DNA from: Sinohyriopsis cumingii | Lineage: Eukaryota > Mollusca > Bivalvia > Unionida > Unionidae | DNA: 64,000 nucleotides | NCBI GenBank assembly: GCA_028554795.2 | Contig: CM068825.1 | Coordinates: forward strand, 155,673,053-155,737,052 | Reading direction: 5' to 3' | In this document: one piece after another, positions 1 to 12,785 of the stretch | How the letters are laid out: every line of letters begins with the position of its first letter | How positions within the stretch are numbered: position 1 is the first letter of the stretch | Notes under the pieces: generated by a model | Told to the model about the DNA's origin: nothing | What the model saw: the letters and a program-made list of their open reading frames with translations, nothing else | Database searches by the model: none | Program-made: the position numbers and the translations under genes

Positions 1-500
1 TTTTAGATTTCAAAATAGAACTTTTGCCACAACCAGTTTTTGGAAAGGATTAATTTAAGTAATAATGATAAATGCACCTTCTGTAAGAAGGGAACAGAAC
101 AAAATGATCACTTATTCTATGACTGTTCAGTTACTGAACATTTTTGGAAATAATCTGTGGAATGGATCCAAACTTAAGACCAAATTTTAACATTACACGA
201 AAAGATGTCTTTATAGGAAATAAAACATTTGATGAACTTGTCAACTTTCTAATCTCGCTTTCAAAATGTTTTATACAAAATCACATTGTGCATAAAAGAA
301 TCCGAAATCTCACCAATTATAAAAATTGTATTTTATTGTACGAAAGGTTGGTAAAATATGTTGCCAAAGTGAATAACATAACTGATGAGTTTAAGAAAAA
401 GTAGACCCTTTTGTCAACTTTCAGTTTCACTTTCAGGTGGTGATGTAGTGGAACATATAAAATCCTGACAACTTATGTTCAATAAAAGAAAAACAACTTG
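1..500 (+). mobile_element. 3' end of a Tx1/L1-type LINE (decayed)
   Basis: Conceptual translation from base 61 gives a zinc-binding signature of the reverse-transcriptase C-terminus: CTFC (73-84), then HLF..C and FW (about 109-150). A frameshift near 145 moves the frame, and the reading continues at 144-404 with the stretch ending DEFKKK. That stretch matches the helical tail after the zinc knuckle in L1/Tx1-like LINEs. An AATAAA at 481-486 fits the 3' UTR and polyadenylation signal. The polymerase itself would lie left of the window. The frameshift and in-frame stop make this a dead copy. Family is assigned by motif pattern only. Confidence 0.65.
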
Positions 501-827
501 TTTCATTTCTCTTACATAGTTTAAGATCTGGAGTCATAAAATATGCATGATTTATACTTTAGATATTAAAAATCATAAAAAGAAGCACTGAACATTGAGA
601 AACCAATATAGAAATAAACATTGACAATGGATATTATGTCCACAATAATATTATATAAATTGTGGACAGATCTAGCAGCAGGCTAAGTACATAATGGGCC
701 AATTTGGGTAGTCCAATTTAGTTATGGTCAGAGAACAATAGTGGACTTATTCTGCCATAAGATACATAATCCTAGAATCGATATGTGTAATGAGAAATTT
801 GACGTTTGTTTGCTTGTAGGATAGAAG
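501..827. other. AT-rich DNA, nothing recognised
   Basis: No long frame, splice-bounded exon, RNA gene or repeat unit was recognised. It separates the LINE 3' end from the SINE copy that follows. Confidence 0.5.
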
Positions 828-1040
828 GGACATGGGTTGTCTATTGCCCTCGCCTTAACAGATCAATGACATCTCACCTCTGCCAGTGTGGGTTTGATTC
901 TTGGCCAGTGTGGGTATGAGAAGGCTTATGAGTAGCTTTCTGTGGGTTTGTGGATTTTCCTGGGTTCTTCCTCCACCAAATATACTGGCTGCCAGGTATA
1001 TCCTGTCATGAGCTGAAAAATGGGGTTAAACATATAACAT
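828..1040 (+). mobile_element. SINE family 2, old copy
   Basis: The copy carries the box-B-like GTGGGTTTGATTC, the body words TTCTTCCTCCACCA and ATACTGGCTGCC, and the tail words GCTGAAAAATGG and GTTAAAC. These are shared with the copies at 27246, 43973 and 61761. The tRNA-like head is eroded and no target duplication was seen. It is noncoding; mobility would depend on a partner LINE. Confidence 0.75.
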
Positions 1041-1522
1041 CCAACCAGTGCCACTCAGACATGATTTTGGCCTTCCATAAAAAAAGCTGAAATTTTTTAA
1101 AGTGGGGTTTGGGGGTCCTCCCCCAATGGGGTCTCGAGGGCAACACTCCTGATTCAGGGGTACAGGTGGCAGAAGGCCCTCGGCCAAAAATGCATTTCAC
1201 ATGCATAAAAATCTGCTCAGGGTGCAACTTATGATAAAAAAATAAACCAAAATAACCATTTGAGAAACTAATAAACTTGCCAAAAATGTTCAACTTGAGT
1301 TCAATAATTTTACAATATATATAGTCACATGAATTTGTTCTCCAATACTATTGAATCAGATGCTGAAGTTATTTCATGTGCATGTCAATGTTCACATCGT
1401 AATTAAGTCACAACAATTTATCAATTTTTACAGCAAATATATTATGCTTCTCTCTTTTCATAACAAATCTGTAAAATAAACACCCAAGTACATCAACTAG
1501 ATAAAAAAATAATCCCATACAT
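1041..1522. other. No gene recognised
   Basis: Short open frames occur on both strands but show no recognisable domain. The 1100-1200 part is somewhat more GC-rich than its surroundings. Nothing supports a gene. Confidence 0.4.
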
Positions 1523-2078
1523 TCACTTGTCTTTTTCTCCAATGGACACAACCTGTTGATATGCCAGTCGAGCTCTTTTTGCGGCTTTGGCAAAGAATTT
1601 TTTAGCCTTCCTTTTTGTCACCAATGACTTTTTTGGCTCAATGTGCAATCGTTTCTTTTCCTTCTCAATGAGAGCATTTCTCCTTTCAAGCTGGTGCTTG
1701 GCAACATGCAGTGCACATATTCTGATGGAGGGTTACATCTGTTCTCTCATGCAAGAAATCTTTCTTCTATAGTAATTAACTCCACTTTTTCCAGATGCCT
1801 TCTGAGCTTCAATTTTTCCATATGCAGCTTCTTTTGCAGGTGCTGTTCCAAGCTCTTCCAACTGCGATTACAGATCTTTATTGCTGAGATCACAAAATGC
1901 CAGTCCTCTAGTGTTTAGGTTTTTTATAAACTGACCAACTAAATTTCCATCAACTTTTTACTCCAGCCATTCCCATTTCCATACATTTTTTAAACCTTTA
2001 TCTATACTTTTCATGTCATGGTCTCTCTCAACAATTCGTGATGCAATGTTTTGCAAGCATGTTTCTTCTTTCCATTGA
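1523..2078 (-). pseudogene. Decayed CDS of unknown family, basic C-terminus
   Basis: Read on the minus strand, one frame runs about 185 codons from near 2078 to a TGA at 1523-1525. It is broken only by three TAA codons, after ...KWEWLE, ...LSNKDL and ...CMREQM. The middle contains KASGKSGVNYYRRKISCMRE. The end is strongly basic and helix-prone (HQLERRNALIEKEKKRL, then KRKAKKFFAKAAKRARLAYQ). The Trp-rich WKWEWLE segment followed by AFCDLSNKDL resembles, loosely, N-terminal segments of ORFs repeated in invertebrate genomes; the name is unknown to me. Keeping one frame with only substitution-type stops suggests a fairly young pseudogene or transposon ORF. It ends about 95 bp from the element at 2173-4136, so it could belong to the same mobile unit. 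Function unknown. Confidence 0.5.
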
Positions 2079-2172
2079 TATCAGTTTCCATTACACGAAG
2101 ATTCACTGGATGAATTTAAACCTTTGACCAATCAGAATACTCTTTACGAGAGTCGTGTGCTAACTAATACAA

Positions 2173-4136
2173 CAGTGTGACTCTGCTATAACATGGTAGT
2201 TGGGAGCCATAGAAGCTGACCGTGATATAGACCGAACCGTGCTATAAGCAACCAGGTCAGTTAGCGGAATAAAATGATGCAGTAGGTAATAAATGCCGGC
2301 GGTACAATATGTGCTTCATTGGCACAGTTACCATCTTAAATCAATGCATATTAAATAAGAAATACACCTGTTGTGAAAACAGATAACTTGGCATATATAA
2401 TAATTTCCTTTATTTAGAGAATCATGAATTGGTACATATACATGAATACTGTTTGTATACACATGTATAATGTATAGCATGAATAGAGTATCAACACTGT
2501 GTACTCACCCGCAAATCTCATCATATACATTGAATCCACAATACAAGTAATTCAATTGAAAATATGCACCCACACACAGATTTAAAATATTCAATAATTT
2601 TGTCACAGGTCATATTGGTCTCAATTCAGTGGAAAAACAGCACAATCAATGACGAAGCACATTTACTTTTCAGTATGTCCTAAGTTGGTAAAAGTTTGTT
2701 TGCGTTTTAAGGCACCGTTGGTAGTGTTCATAAGTATAAACCTTTTACCTGCAAAAAGGAAACTTTCATGGCACAGTTAACAAGTTCCAGTCATGTTGGA
2801 AAATGCAAAAATCCATCAGATTCCATTATTTTTAAGTTTGGTACTGACTTCCTTTGTAGAAAAGTTTGTTGTTTTTACTGAAGACTGTAGTCGGTTTTCT
2901 TTGATGAAGGGTGCATGCGTTATTGAAGTCACTGCTAAAGGACAGCTTTGGAGAACCAAACAAATGCCCATTTCTTATTGTGGCAGCAACATCAAATAAT
3001 TGTATTTCATGATTGAGACTGATTTTTTTCTCCATTTGACGAGTACATTTTCATAACAATCGGTGCTTCAGAGGTAATGTTTCTTTTGAAATTGCAGCAA
3101 ATTATTTTATCTGGGTACATTTTAAAAAGGAATTGGCTGTCATTTGGTCTAGTTACTGTTCCTCCATGCCTATTGAATAAAACAATAAGTAAGATTTTTT
3201 TCTTTTTTTTTTACATTTGTGGTAGCAGCGTGATGTTGCCTTCCATGCATGAGTCAGAAATTTAACAAAGAGTCAATGGATAATAGAGATGCAGGTGTTC
3301 TGGTCTGATGACATGGATTATTACACTAAATGTGAGTGTTCTGAATGATTTAATTCTGAGTGAAAAGAAGAGGAATATTACTTACCATCCACATACAAAT
3401 GTCAGTATATGTAAATATATTAATTACTAGTGAGTGGCCAAAAATATGAAGAAAGATAGATTATGAGATAATGCCTTGGCTGGTTGATCTCTGCAACCAG
3501 AAATGTCAACAACAAAAAAGTGGATATCTCACAACATACAGTACTCATGCTAGATATCAAGATAAGCAGATTATGATATAACAATGCACTGTTTAGATGG
3601 TTTGTCAATATGGACAAAGAATTTATTTATGTAACAACTGATAAATTTCAGTGCATTTTGTATCCAGTTTGCGGCTTCCTTTCATGGGACCTCTGAATTT
3701 CTCCACTCCAAACCAATGGTTATAGATACAAGTTTAAACAGTGAACAATGTTGCCAATAAAAAAAAATCTTCATATGGTATATTTTGCCACCAGTAAGGG
3801 ACAAAAATCCAAGTCTGCGATACTGGCGAAGCCCACACGATCCCTGAATAAACTTTTTACACATTATTTTTCATTCTTTTAAAAAAATAAACTATTATTT
3901 CATGTATAAGAAAAATACATATAAAATTTCTGAAGCCACACCACAATCATCTTGTAGTATTCATAAACAAACTCTTCACCAAAAGGATAAACTTTTTACA
4001 TACTTTTTGTACTTTTAAGAACTTTGTTTTCATGCATGAGAAATATACAAGTATATGATATTTCTGGAGCCACACCACAATCGTGTTATATCTGAATTTG
4101 TGTTATAATGGAACGTGCTACAGTGTGGTCACACTG
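2173..4136. mobile_element. Possible Tigger/pogo-like DNA element
   Basis: The left end begins CAGTGTGAC (2173) and the right end closes with its complement GTCACACTG (4128-4136). Inside both ends there are TATAAC-type words, as in the termini of many pogo/Tigger-related elements. The inverted match outside the first nine bases is weak, and no clear TA duplication was seen. No transposase was recognised inside; the open frame at 2793-2999 has no known motif. If real, this is a non-autonomous element of about 1.96 kb. Confidence is low because the shared terminus is short. Confidence 0.35.
3847..4086. repeat. Diverged tandem duplication, about 135-139 bp
   Basis: Words such as ATAAACTTTTTACA (3848 and 3987) and GCCACACCACAATC (3935 and 4069) recur in the same order 134-139 bp apart. 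Two copies, clearly diverged, just inside the right end of the candidate element. Confidence 0.7.
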
Positions 4137-7100
4137 GATATGGAATGAATAATTTACAAGGGTCGTTGCAGAATGGGAGCAGACAAACTGTTTTTAAAAA
4201 ACCAGATTGGAGATGATATAAAAAACGGACTATATAAAAAAAAATCTGATTCAAGTCAGGAGAAAAGTGGAATTCTGGGACTTACTGAAAGGCTTCTATA
4301 ACTGCTCAGTACTATATAAAAAAAATGGACTCATCCAATCCATACGTTCAGGACCAACATGATAGATTACATATACACAGGCCACTCTTAAAGAATGAAC
4401 TGAATGAATAGTACTGCTCTGCTGTCGATGAAAACGATGTTGAAATTATGTGCCCAAAACAACTTCAGTTTCAGATTTTAGCTATATTTTGAGACACTAG
4501 TGTGAACATTTTCTGAGCTACAAACATGGATATCATTCATAATAGTGCTTAGTGAACTATAGCCTTTATTCTGAAGCATGTGCCCTCCAACAACAGAAGC
4601 TTAGAGAATTAAAGAAATGGATCTGTAACTATTTGTGATGGAGGAATAGTGCGATGATTTTTAGAGAGAATGGACCACAAACATGATCATGTGTCAGCCA
4701 CAAACTGTTTAAACATCCTTGGCATTCCAGTGAGTTAATAAGTCATGTACAATAAAGTTTTAAAGTCAACACCTGTCAATTGCAAAAGCCACCAGAAAAC
4801 AACAACCATCCATACTTCCACATTTTGACTCGATTTATTTGCTACCACAGATTCTATCTCTTGGTTCTGGACGCAAATGGTAATCATATGATCTGATTAT
4901 TGTGTATAATCTTTGGACATTATCAGATAAGCTGGTTAACCAATTTATCAGTAATGTAGATTCTAAAAAGATATTGATTTCATCTGAGAACGTGGGGCAC
5001 AGCCATGTCTGGACCAGTGATATTCAGGAGTGCATTTTAAAAATAGTGTACTCTGCAGCAATCCCAAATTCAACTGGTGATGCAGAACTAGTAAATTATG
5101 GTCATGCATTTTATACAAGTACACGATAGGTGGCGCTATGCAGAAATATCAGAATACCCCGATACCAATGAATCCACGACATCATTGGAACCTAGTACCA
5201 TACTACAGTTCGTGCTCCTACCTTCCTTCCTCTACTTGTCCAAACGCCAGTCTAGACTATAGAAACAAAAAGCTATGTAATTCTGGTCCCAGGTATATTG
5301 GGTTCTCTACTTAAAACTGCAGACTGATGATGAAACGTTTTTTTACTTTGCCCAACAATACTCTCAAAATCTGTAAACTGCAAAACATCCCAGAGATATA
5401 AACTATACTGTATAAGTAATAGTAGAGTTTACACACTGTACTAGTACAGTAGTTATCATCGATGTTTGACTATGAGTCATTGGAAGATCTTAATATATTA
5501 TTTCACAATTGTTCTACCATAAGCTTATTGACCTAATGATTTTCCACGCCAAATTTACATATATTAGGACGTAGTAAACCTACTTTACACACGTCAACTG
5601 TAAATTAATGGACATAACATCCCTTTAATATAATTCACTTAATATTCTCGAGTTAAGATAATTATAAAAAATTATACTGATGTATACATAAAGCACCAAA
5701 TAATTGAGATATAATGTTTATGAAATTATTAATAAAATTTACTCATTTTATTTCTGCATCCTGAATTGCAGAAAGAAACACATATTAAAATTGTATGTAG
5801 TACATTATGATAAAAAATCATTTACTGCGAAAGGACATAAATTCTCAATTTTGATTGGCTAATGATGAGCAGGTCGGCCGTCTGGACATGAAAATTGGAA
5901 AACATTTTTATGAAATGTACGATGTAAGTTTCTTTCTCATTCGTTACCATAGCATGACAACTATCCAGCTTAGTTTAGCTTTGTTAAACTACATAGTGTG
6001 CTAGAATTTACTAGAATTTATGTCTGTTGCATGACAATCTTAAAATGCTAGACTTAAACAAATACTGATCGCCCCTGGAAACTATTATCGGTTGTCAAAA
6101 TTTACTTACTTTAGGGACCACCCACTGATGGAGCGTTTGTCAGTTTAGTGCAATTTTGATGGTTAACACACCCACATATAAAAAGATTATTAGCTTATTT
6201 ATTAATTTGCAAATCTACATCAAATTTATAACATTCTTCAACTTTATACTGTGACGAATGAAGGGAATTAACTTGTCCAGTAACCCGTTTTCGAACGAAG
6301 CCTATTTTCGGTGAGAAACTTACTCAGTTCACAAGGACTTGAAATTAATAGGTTTGTATGACTATCGAATATACATCCCCCATGGATGACATTTTTAGCA
6401 GGGTGAGTAGAATTAGACCAACAAGTTGTTTTCTGCCTATTTTTTCTATAATGAATTACCATTCAAACTCCACAGAAAAATTAACATAATGAGTTATTAC
6501 CAGTCGTATATGTATAAATTTGGACAAGTTTCGATAGATTTATGATACATAATCATTTTGTACATGTGATGTAGTTCAATACACAAGTACAAATACCTGT
6601 CAAGATTTTTATTACAGCATATACCAGGGTTCAACACTAACTTTTTTAAGTAAGTCCGACTTCCTGCATTTGAAAACTGATGGTCCTTTTGACTGATAGT
6701 AGGTCCTGCAAATTTATGGTTATAGTTACTGGATAAAAATGTGTCATCTATACAATAAAAGGAACACATTCAAGGTTGTTATTTTTTAGTACAGTTTACA
6801 TTAAATTCATCAGCAGTTTATATGCCTTGTTTTGTAATGTTGACAAATCTTGTGTATGGTATTTATTATTATTAGCTGCATCAACATCATGGATGCACCA
6901 TCCGTTCCCATCGCAACAATCTTTTTCATCCATTCACTCCCATATCTCTCTGACATAAGGTCCGCTATAGCACAAATGATGGTTTTACTGCAGACCTTGG
7001 TTATATTTTTTATACCAATAAAGTGAGTTCAAACCTAAGAAGAAATACAAAATATATGAATTACATAATGAAATGAACAAGAATGGATCTAAAGTTAAAT

Positions 7101-9566
7101 TGGTGGTTTAAGTGTTTACATTATTATAAATGGAATGGATCTACATTTAAATTTCTGGTTTAATACTTCAAATTTCTGGTTTTATAGTTTAAATTCAATA
7201 GTATAAAGTCAGTTAATAACATTTACCTTGCTTTCAAAAGAATGTATAAAATTTCTGCCTCTATGTTAGAAATATCACTGGAGACATCACTAATAACTAA
7301 CCAAAACTGACTGGAGACAATTGTCAGCAATATCCCTGATAAATTTCTGACAATAATTGTCTGTCAGGTAGGTATTGCCTATTTCCAAACCTTGTCCAAC
7401 TCACATAATTTCACATAGTATATGAGTGTACATGTTTTGCGACAAAATGAGCATATCTAAACATGATGCGTGGTTTTTCAAAGACTGCCTTTTTAGAAAC
7501 ATAACAGACTTCTCACCTTCAGAAGAACCAGGGGCTGCCTTCACAGCTTCCATCTGATAAGCTATTCCTTTTATGGCTCTCTCATGAGTCATGGGTTCTG
7601 ATTGTATCAGTTTAAATGTTTTTGTAGCCAATTACAAAAATTCTCGATCATATCATACATAGAACAAACTGAACATGTCATCTTATCCTTCTACTTGTTG
7701 TGAGTTAATGACGGAAATTCCTGCTTCATGGTATCTTAGAATTTTCATTCTCTTTTGGTTTTATCGTACACACGTATTTCGAGTTTCTTGTCTTTTGCTT
7801 AGGGGAGCGGCAGAGAGAAATGATGAAGAAATCAAGTAATCAACTTATTTTTCAATTATGCTAAACAACATAACGTAATGTCAGTCATCTAAACACTTGA
7901 TATTCTTATACGATTAATAAAGTAAGTGCCAAAACAACAATTTACATTAATTACCCAAATGACAGTCATTTGGTTTAAATGGCATATGTATGATCTTTGC
8001 TTTGTTTTAACTTTTCACTTTTGATTTTGCTGTGTTTGACATGTTTATAATTAAAAGAAAGATTTATACAATCCTATAACATAGAATAGATCTAATTTTA
8101 ATATCCACAGTTTAAAATAGCAGGCCCAATAGACCACCAAGCTGTACGAAAGTGGTAGAACTTATGAAAATCAGGTGGCCTCGGGCCAGCAGACCTGCAT
8201 TCGTGTTGAGCCTTGTATATATGTCATTGCATTTATGCTCTATAATAACAAATATATATTGAGGGGATACTTTTCTCGTCAAACATGTCAACCCTTTAGT
8301 CAGTGGGCTGAAATCTAACTGCATAGGAAGCATGTGAAATGCATCCACTTTTCACATATTCTTGTGTAAACTTGGAAGTATATAAGTGTCACAACAAAAT
8401 CATTACTTCCATTATTTATGAAATGTCATAAATAAAATATTTTGATTACATTCAAAATAATTCTCGGGTGAAGGAGAACAACCTTATTCAGGCAGACTCT
8501 GAATTTAAAAGATAGAAATCTACACTCACTACCAACCAATACAATTATTTTGGCTGTATCCAGACAAGTATAATCCTTCTTCTCTTCAGCCGTGTCAGTA
8601 AATCAATTAGAACACTCACTTTTTAGAATGAATCCCTCTTAAACAGATCACCTTTGTTTTCAAATGCTGATGATCTTGTATTTGAACTGCAGTGTATTCA
8701 TGAAAAGCAACGTCACTGCAAGGCATCAGCAGCATGCCATGACTGTCTAGCAAGACTTATGTCAATAATAACTGACAAGTGTTTGACTTAGGGCTGAACC
8801 ATGATGTGTTCCTCAGCCCGTTATTTCTTACCAAACCCTCTTCATGTCACTTATGAAGTGAAAAAGGTACACACTCAACTTTTGGCTGAATAAAAGCTCA
8901 GATTATGTGTAACAAATTGTCATTGTTCTCTATTTTATGTACATTGGATGAAAGCGGCATGCAAATACACATGTTGAGAGTTAATCTCCTTTCTCTGGTT
9001 CTTTTAGAAGTGAATCTGCAGTTGTTTCAGCACATATACAGTATAATAAAATGCAGTATCTTCTGGCCAGGGCATTGTCAACACCATAGTGTATAGATAA
9101 AACCATGCTGTATTATTCTTGATTATTTGTACTGTGATTTTGGTTTGTGTCTTATTGGGAAACCTTAAATCTGCTTATTTTGATTTTATTCTCATACCTG
9201 TCGTACTTGCCAGACTCCCAGTCAGTGTTAGAGAAGAATTGTCAGACTCAAAATAAGGCATGATTTGGGGTCACATGGTCAGTGTGTATGACCCAACAAG
9301 TGACTTGTGCAATTGAAAATAAGTTATCTACTCATGTAAGTCTATAGAAAATAACGGATATTTAAATTTGAATGAAATATAATATGTTTTTCTTTAAAGC
9401 TTTTCTTTTTCAAATAGAAAATAGTTTGTAGGCATGGTCTTATCATTGTTGGAAGTCATAAACACACTCACAGTTCTCAGAGAGGCTGAGATCTGTGTAC
9501 TTTTAATTATTTTATGCATGAAAATTACAACAGTCAAGTAGTCATCAGTGGGCAGGCTTTTTGGTT
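4137..9566. other. Long stretch without recognised genes
   Basis: AT-rich DNA with only short, unrelated open frames (for example 4902-5129 +, 6497-6769 -, 8112-8348 -). None shows a known motif or a convincing exon boundary pair. No repeat matching the rest of the window was noticed. It may be intergenic or intronic. Confidence 0.45.
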
Positions 9567-9860
9567 GGTGAACTTGTGTGTGTGTGATTTGGATTTGAAA
9601 CATAGGTTTAACAGTTTTTCAGTCATATCACTACAGTGTCTTCAATGTGGCAGTTTATAGTGATGTATAGCAGTGGGGCATGATGTTGCAGAATGTAGCT
9701 TGATGTCCCTCCTAGTCACATTATCCTGACACCAGGCCAGCCAGTCCTAACACTAAGCTCTTAATGCTGAGAGGCTAGCGAGGCAGCTGTTAGTACCATT
9801 TTTACAAGTCTTTGGTATGACTCGACTGGGGTTTGAAACCGTGATCTCCCTTATCCCCAA
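9567..9860 (-). mobile_element. SINE family 1, minus strand
   Basis: On the minus strand the element runs from an eroded tRNA-like head near 9860 to a short (CA)n tail at about 9567. Shared body words (given as the + strand complement) are GTCACATTATCCTGACACC, CTTAATGCTGAG and GGCAGTTTATAGTGATGT. It lacks the internal deletion seen in the copies at 47773 and 52530. Confidence 0.85.
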
Positions 9861-10664
9861 AATAGTGATTTAGTCTGAAAGTGTTATTGAGCACTTTGTA
9901 ATTCCAGTGAATAATTTAGTTAAATAAATACTCTCAAATCAAAGCTGAACACACCTAAACGTGATTCCTCTAAAGTTTCGTGTTAAGATAGAAATGAAGA
10001 ATTTTTGTTTACTTCTTTCTTATATAAAAACCTATGACACAATAACAGAACCATGATGAGGGTCATTTTCCCATTAAATTCATAAACAGGATCACTTGGA
10101 AGGATCACTTCCAAAGTTGAAAGCCACATAAACATGTTTACCTACTGATACACGTTAATATATAACCTTCAGTAGAGACTAATATTAGCTATATAATATG
10201 CTCTTTATAAATAAAAAAAGAAATCATTAGTCAGGTAGGCTCAAAATCCTACTCCCAGTTATGGACAAAGGTCAATCACACAAGACAGATTTATTGTTAA
10301 TGGGACTCCTATTTTCAGGACTGTAACTGCAGCTTTTAAAATGCTATGAAGAAGCCTGATGCACTGTATCTGCACCACCCCCAACTAAAAACATACAAGT
10401 TTCTGTCCCTAAAATAAGCTGAAGAGTGAAAGACATTCTTAACTAGATGCAGTCTTTGCTGCTCTCAGTATTTCATTGTGGAGGGTTTGAAGGCCATGTG
10501 TCATTAGGGACTATCCATTTCATGGGGGTGAGGGGTGGGAGATGGGATTTTTTTCTCAAACCAGAGATCTTTCACTTTAGTATAATTTATTTTCTTCAAG
10601 TAATATAATGTATATATGTGTAATAAATTATTTCTCTTTACCAACTTTTACACACATTCATTCC
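9861..10664. other. No gene; fragment of a dispersed repeat
   Basis: About 10250-10290 shares the words TGGACAAAGGTCAA and CACACAA with a stretch near 26910-26940, so a small dispersed repeat fragment is likely. Nothing else was recognised. Confidence 0.4.
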
Positions 10665-11615
10665 ACGTTCTAGTTGGTCCTAGATGAAAATGGTGCTGTT
10701 TTGACATCCAATATGGCCACCACAGTGTCCATCTTCAATGTCTTGTTATTGGTACTCCTTCTGAAATGGATGGTCATGTCAGCATGCAGTTTTCACCAAA
10801 TGACTTCTTATGGTGTTTAATCGGTCCTTGGTAAAAATGGTGCCTATCTGATGTTAATTATGGCCGTCATAACTGCCATTTTGAAAATCTTGTTATTTCT
10901 GCTTCTCTTGAATGGATGGTCATTTTGCCATAAGGTTTTCACTAAAAGATGTCTTAGGATGTCTGGCAGATCCTAAATAAAAATGGTGTTGATATGTACA
11001 ATATAGCCACCATTTCCATCGTCATAAAAATCATGCTATTGCTACTCTACATAAACAGAAAGTCTTATTGATGTGGGCTTTTCAGTTTTTCTTGGATGAA
11101 AATGGTACTTATCAAATGTCCAAAATGGTCATCATGGCAGCCATCTTGAAAATGTTATTAGTGTTACTACTTTGAGTAAAAGTAATTTTAAAAAAAAAAA
11201 ATTGTTGTCACCACAAGAATTCTTATGATGTCCCAGTGGTCCTGAATAAAAATGGTGAGAGTTGTAGATCCGATTCGGCTGCAATGACGACTGTCTTAAA
11301 AATGTTCTCACTACTTCCTCTGAATGGCTGATCATCCTGACAGGTTTGTCACCAAGTCCTAAATGAAAATGGAACCGGTTGTTAATCCAATATGGGTGCC
11401 ATGGTGCAATGTCTGTCTTAAAAGTTTTGTTGCCACTACTTCCCAGAATGGATGATCATTATGACATGGGAATTTCACCAGCTGTTGTATAACGATGTCT
11501 TCTTTGTCCTCAGTGAAAATGGTGACAAGCTGACATCCATTATGGGTAGCATAGTAGTTTATCTGCAAATGTTGTTATTGCAGAAGAATATCATAGATGG
11601 TTTCAACATTCAGGA
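10665..11615 (+). repeat. Tandem core array of a dispersed element, units ~147 bp
   Basis: The word AAAATGG (usually after CTRAATG or similar) returns near 10687, 10834, 10979, 11098, 11248, 11365 and 11514, so units are about 147 bp with some of about 118 bp. Each unit also carries versions of GACATCCAATATGGCC, CCATCTTGAAAAT, TTGTTATTRCTACT and GGATGGTCAT. Related arrays lie near 16820, 31490, 45890 and 48413. The array closes with GATGGTTTCAACATTCAG, which recurs near 48597. This resembles mollusc elements with tandem cores, such as the pearl type, but the assignment is inference. Confidence 0.75.
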
Positions 11616-12454
11616 ACAAATGTTCTTATCTCAGTGCCTAAGGTAAAAAAAAAATTTCAGGCCCTAGCCCAGGGCTGTTAGTTAGAATAAAAATATTTGA
11701 AATCAGTTTATAAGTATCATCTACATTTAATGCAAATTCTTCACACAGAGGAGTTATTGCAAGGAATGTTCTCTTGACTGACACAGTAAGTTGGCTTATA
11801 GCTTGCCATGTTTCTCCAGTGCAGTGCTTTTGCTGACATATCTCAGAAGTATGACATACTACACACCGCATGCCCAAGTTTATTTACAACTTGCACATTC
11901 ATTCATGCCATAAAAGTGCAGAATTCTGGAGGTTTCTTGTATGACTAACAGATTATTGATTCAAAGGAATGCTGACCCCTCTAATTTGCTGTATTTATGG
12001 CACATTTTCAAGCCCACTATGTCAAAGATAGTACTGATCTAGAGTTGTCAGGGAAAACATTGTGCAGTAATTAAATGAATTCATGGCTTAAACACTCAGC
12101 CCCTTATTGTCTTATACCATAACATCAAAATGTCTTATTTTGAAATGAAATAAAGAATACTTTATTTTTTTCTCGAGTTTTATTTTGTGAATCAGCACAT
12201 TTCTTTAAAAAATTGGAAGATAAGGACAATTATTATACTGTTTTACTCAGTTTTGATGTTTTGCACAAGTCAGTCTTTTTGTCTGAAAAATACGGTGAGA
12301 AAAACTAATAGGTACTGTTGACTAAATTTAGTAATGGAATGACAATATATTTTTTGCACATGTTTTAGTTACAAGTTTATGGCATTATCTTTCTTTTTTG
12401 ATATGCAGTACCTAATCAGATTGTAGCATTTCATTATAAAATGTCTTTAGATCA
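11616..12454. other. No gene recognised
   Basis: AT-rich stretch without a motif-bearing frame. Nothing of note was seen apart from short homopolymer runs. Confidence 0.4.
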
Positions 12455-12785
12455 GGTGGACTGCTGCTGTGGCCTTGAGGTTAGTATGTCCACCTCTGAT
12501 ATGATAGGTCACATGTTCAAAACCCCAGCTGAGTCATACCAAAGACTTATAAAAATGGTACGAACAGCTGCCTAACTAGATACTTAGCATTAAGAGGTTA
12601 GTGTTAGGACTGGTCAGCCTGGTGTCAGAATAATGTGATCAGGTTCCCGGAATATCATGCTACATGTCTGTGGCATGATGCCCCAGTGCTAGACTTCACT
12701 ATAAACTGCCACACTGCAGACATCATAGTGATATGACGGAAAAATTGTTAAAGTTATGTTAAAATCCAGCTCACATTGGGCAAGA
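12455..12785 (+). mobile_element. SINE family 1, diverged copy
   Basis: The tRNA-like head is diverged (GTGGCCTTGAGGTTAG for the usual GTGGTCTAGTGGTTAG). The body keeps CATACCAAAGACTTATAAAA, GTTAGTGTTAGGACTGG and CTGGTGTCAG. The tail ends in TTAAAATCCA without a long CA run. No target duplication was identified. Confidence 0.85.

Noticed and set aside
7250..7380. Local inverted words around GACAATTGTCAG and CTGACAATAATTGTC
   Set aside because: Short, imperfect and without boundaries or other copies; not enough for an element.
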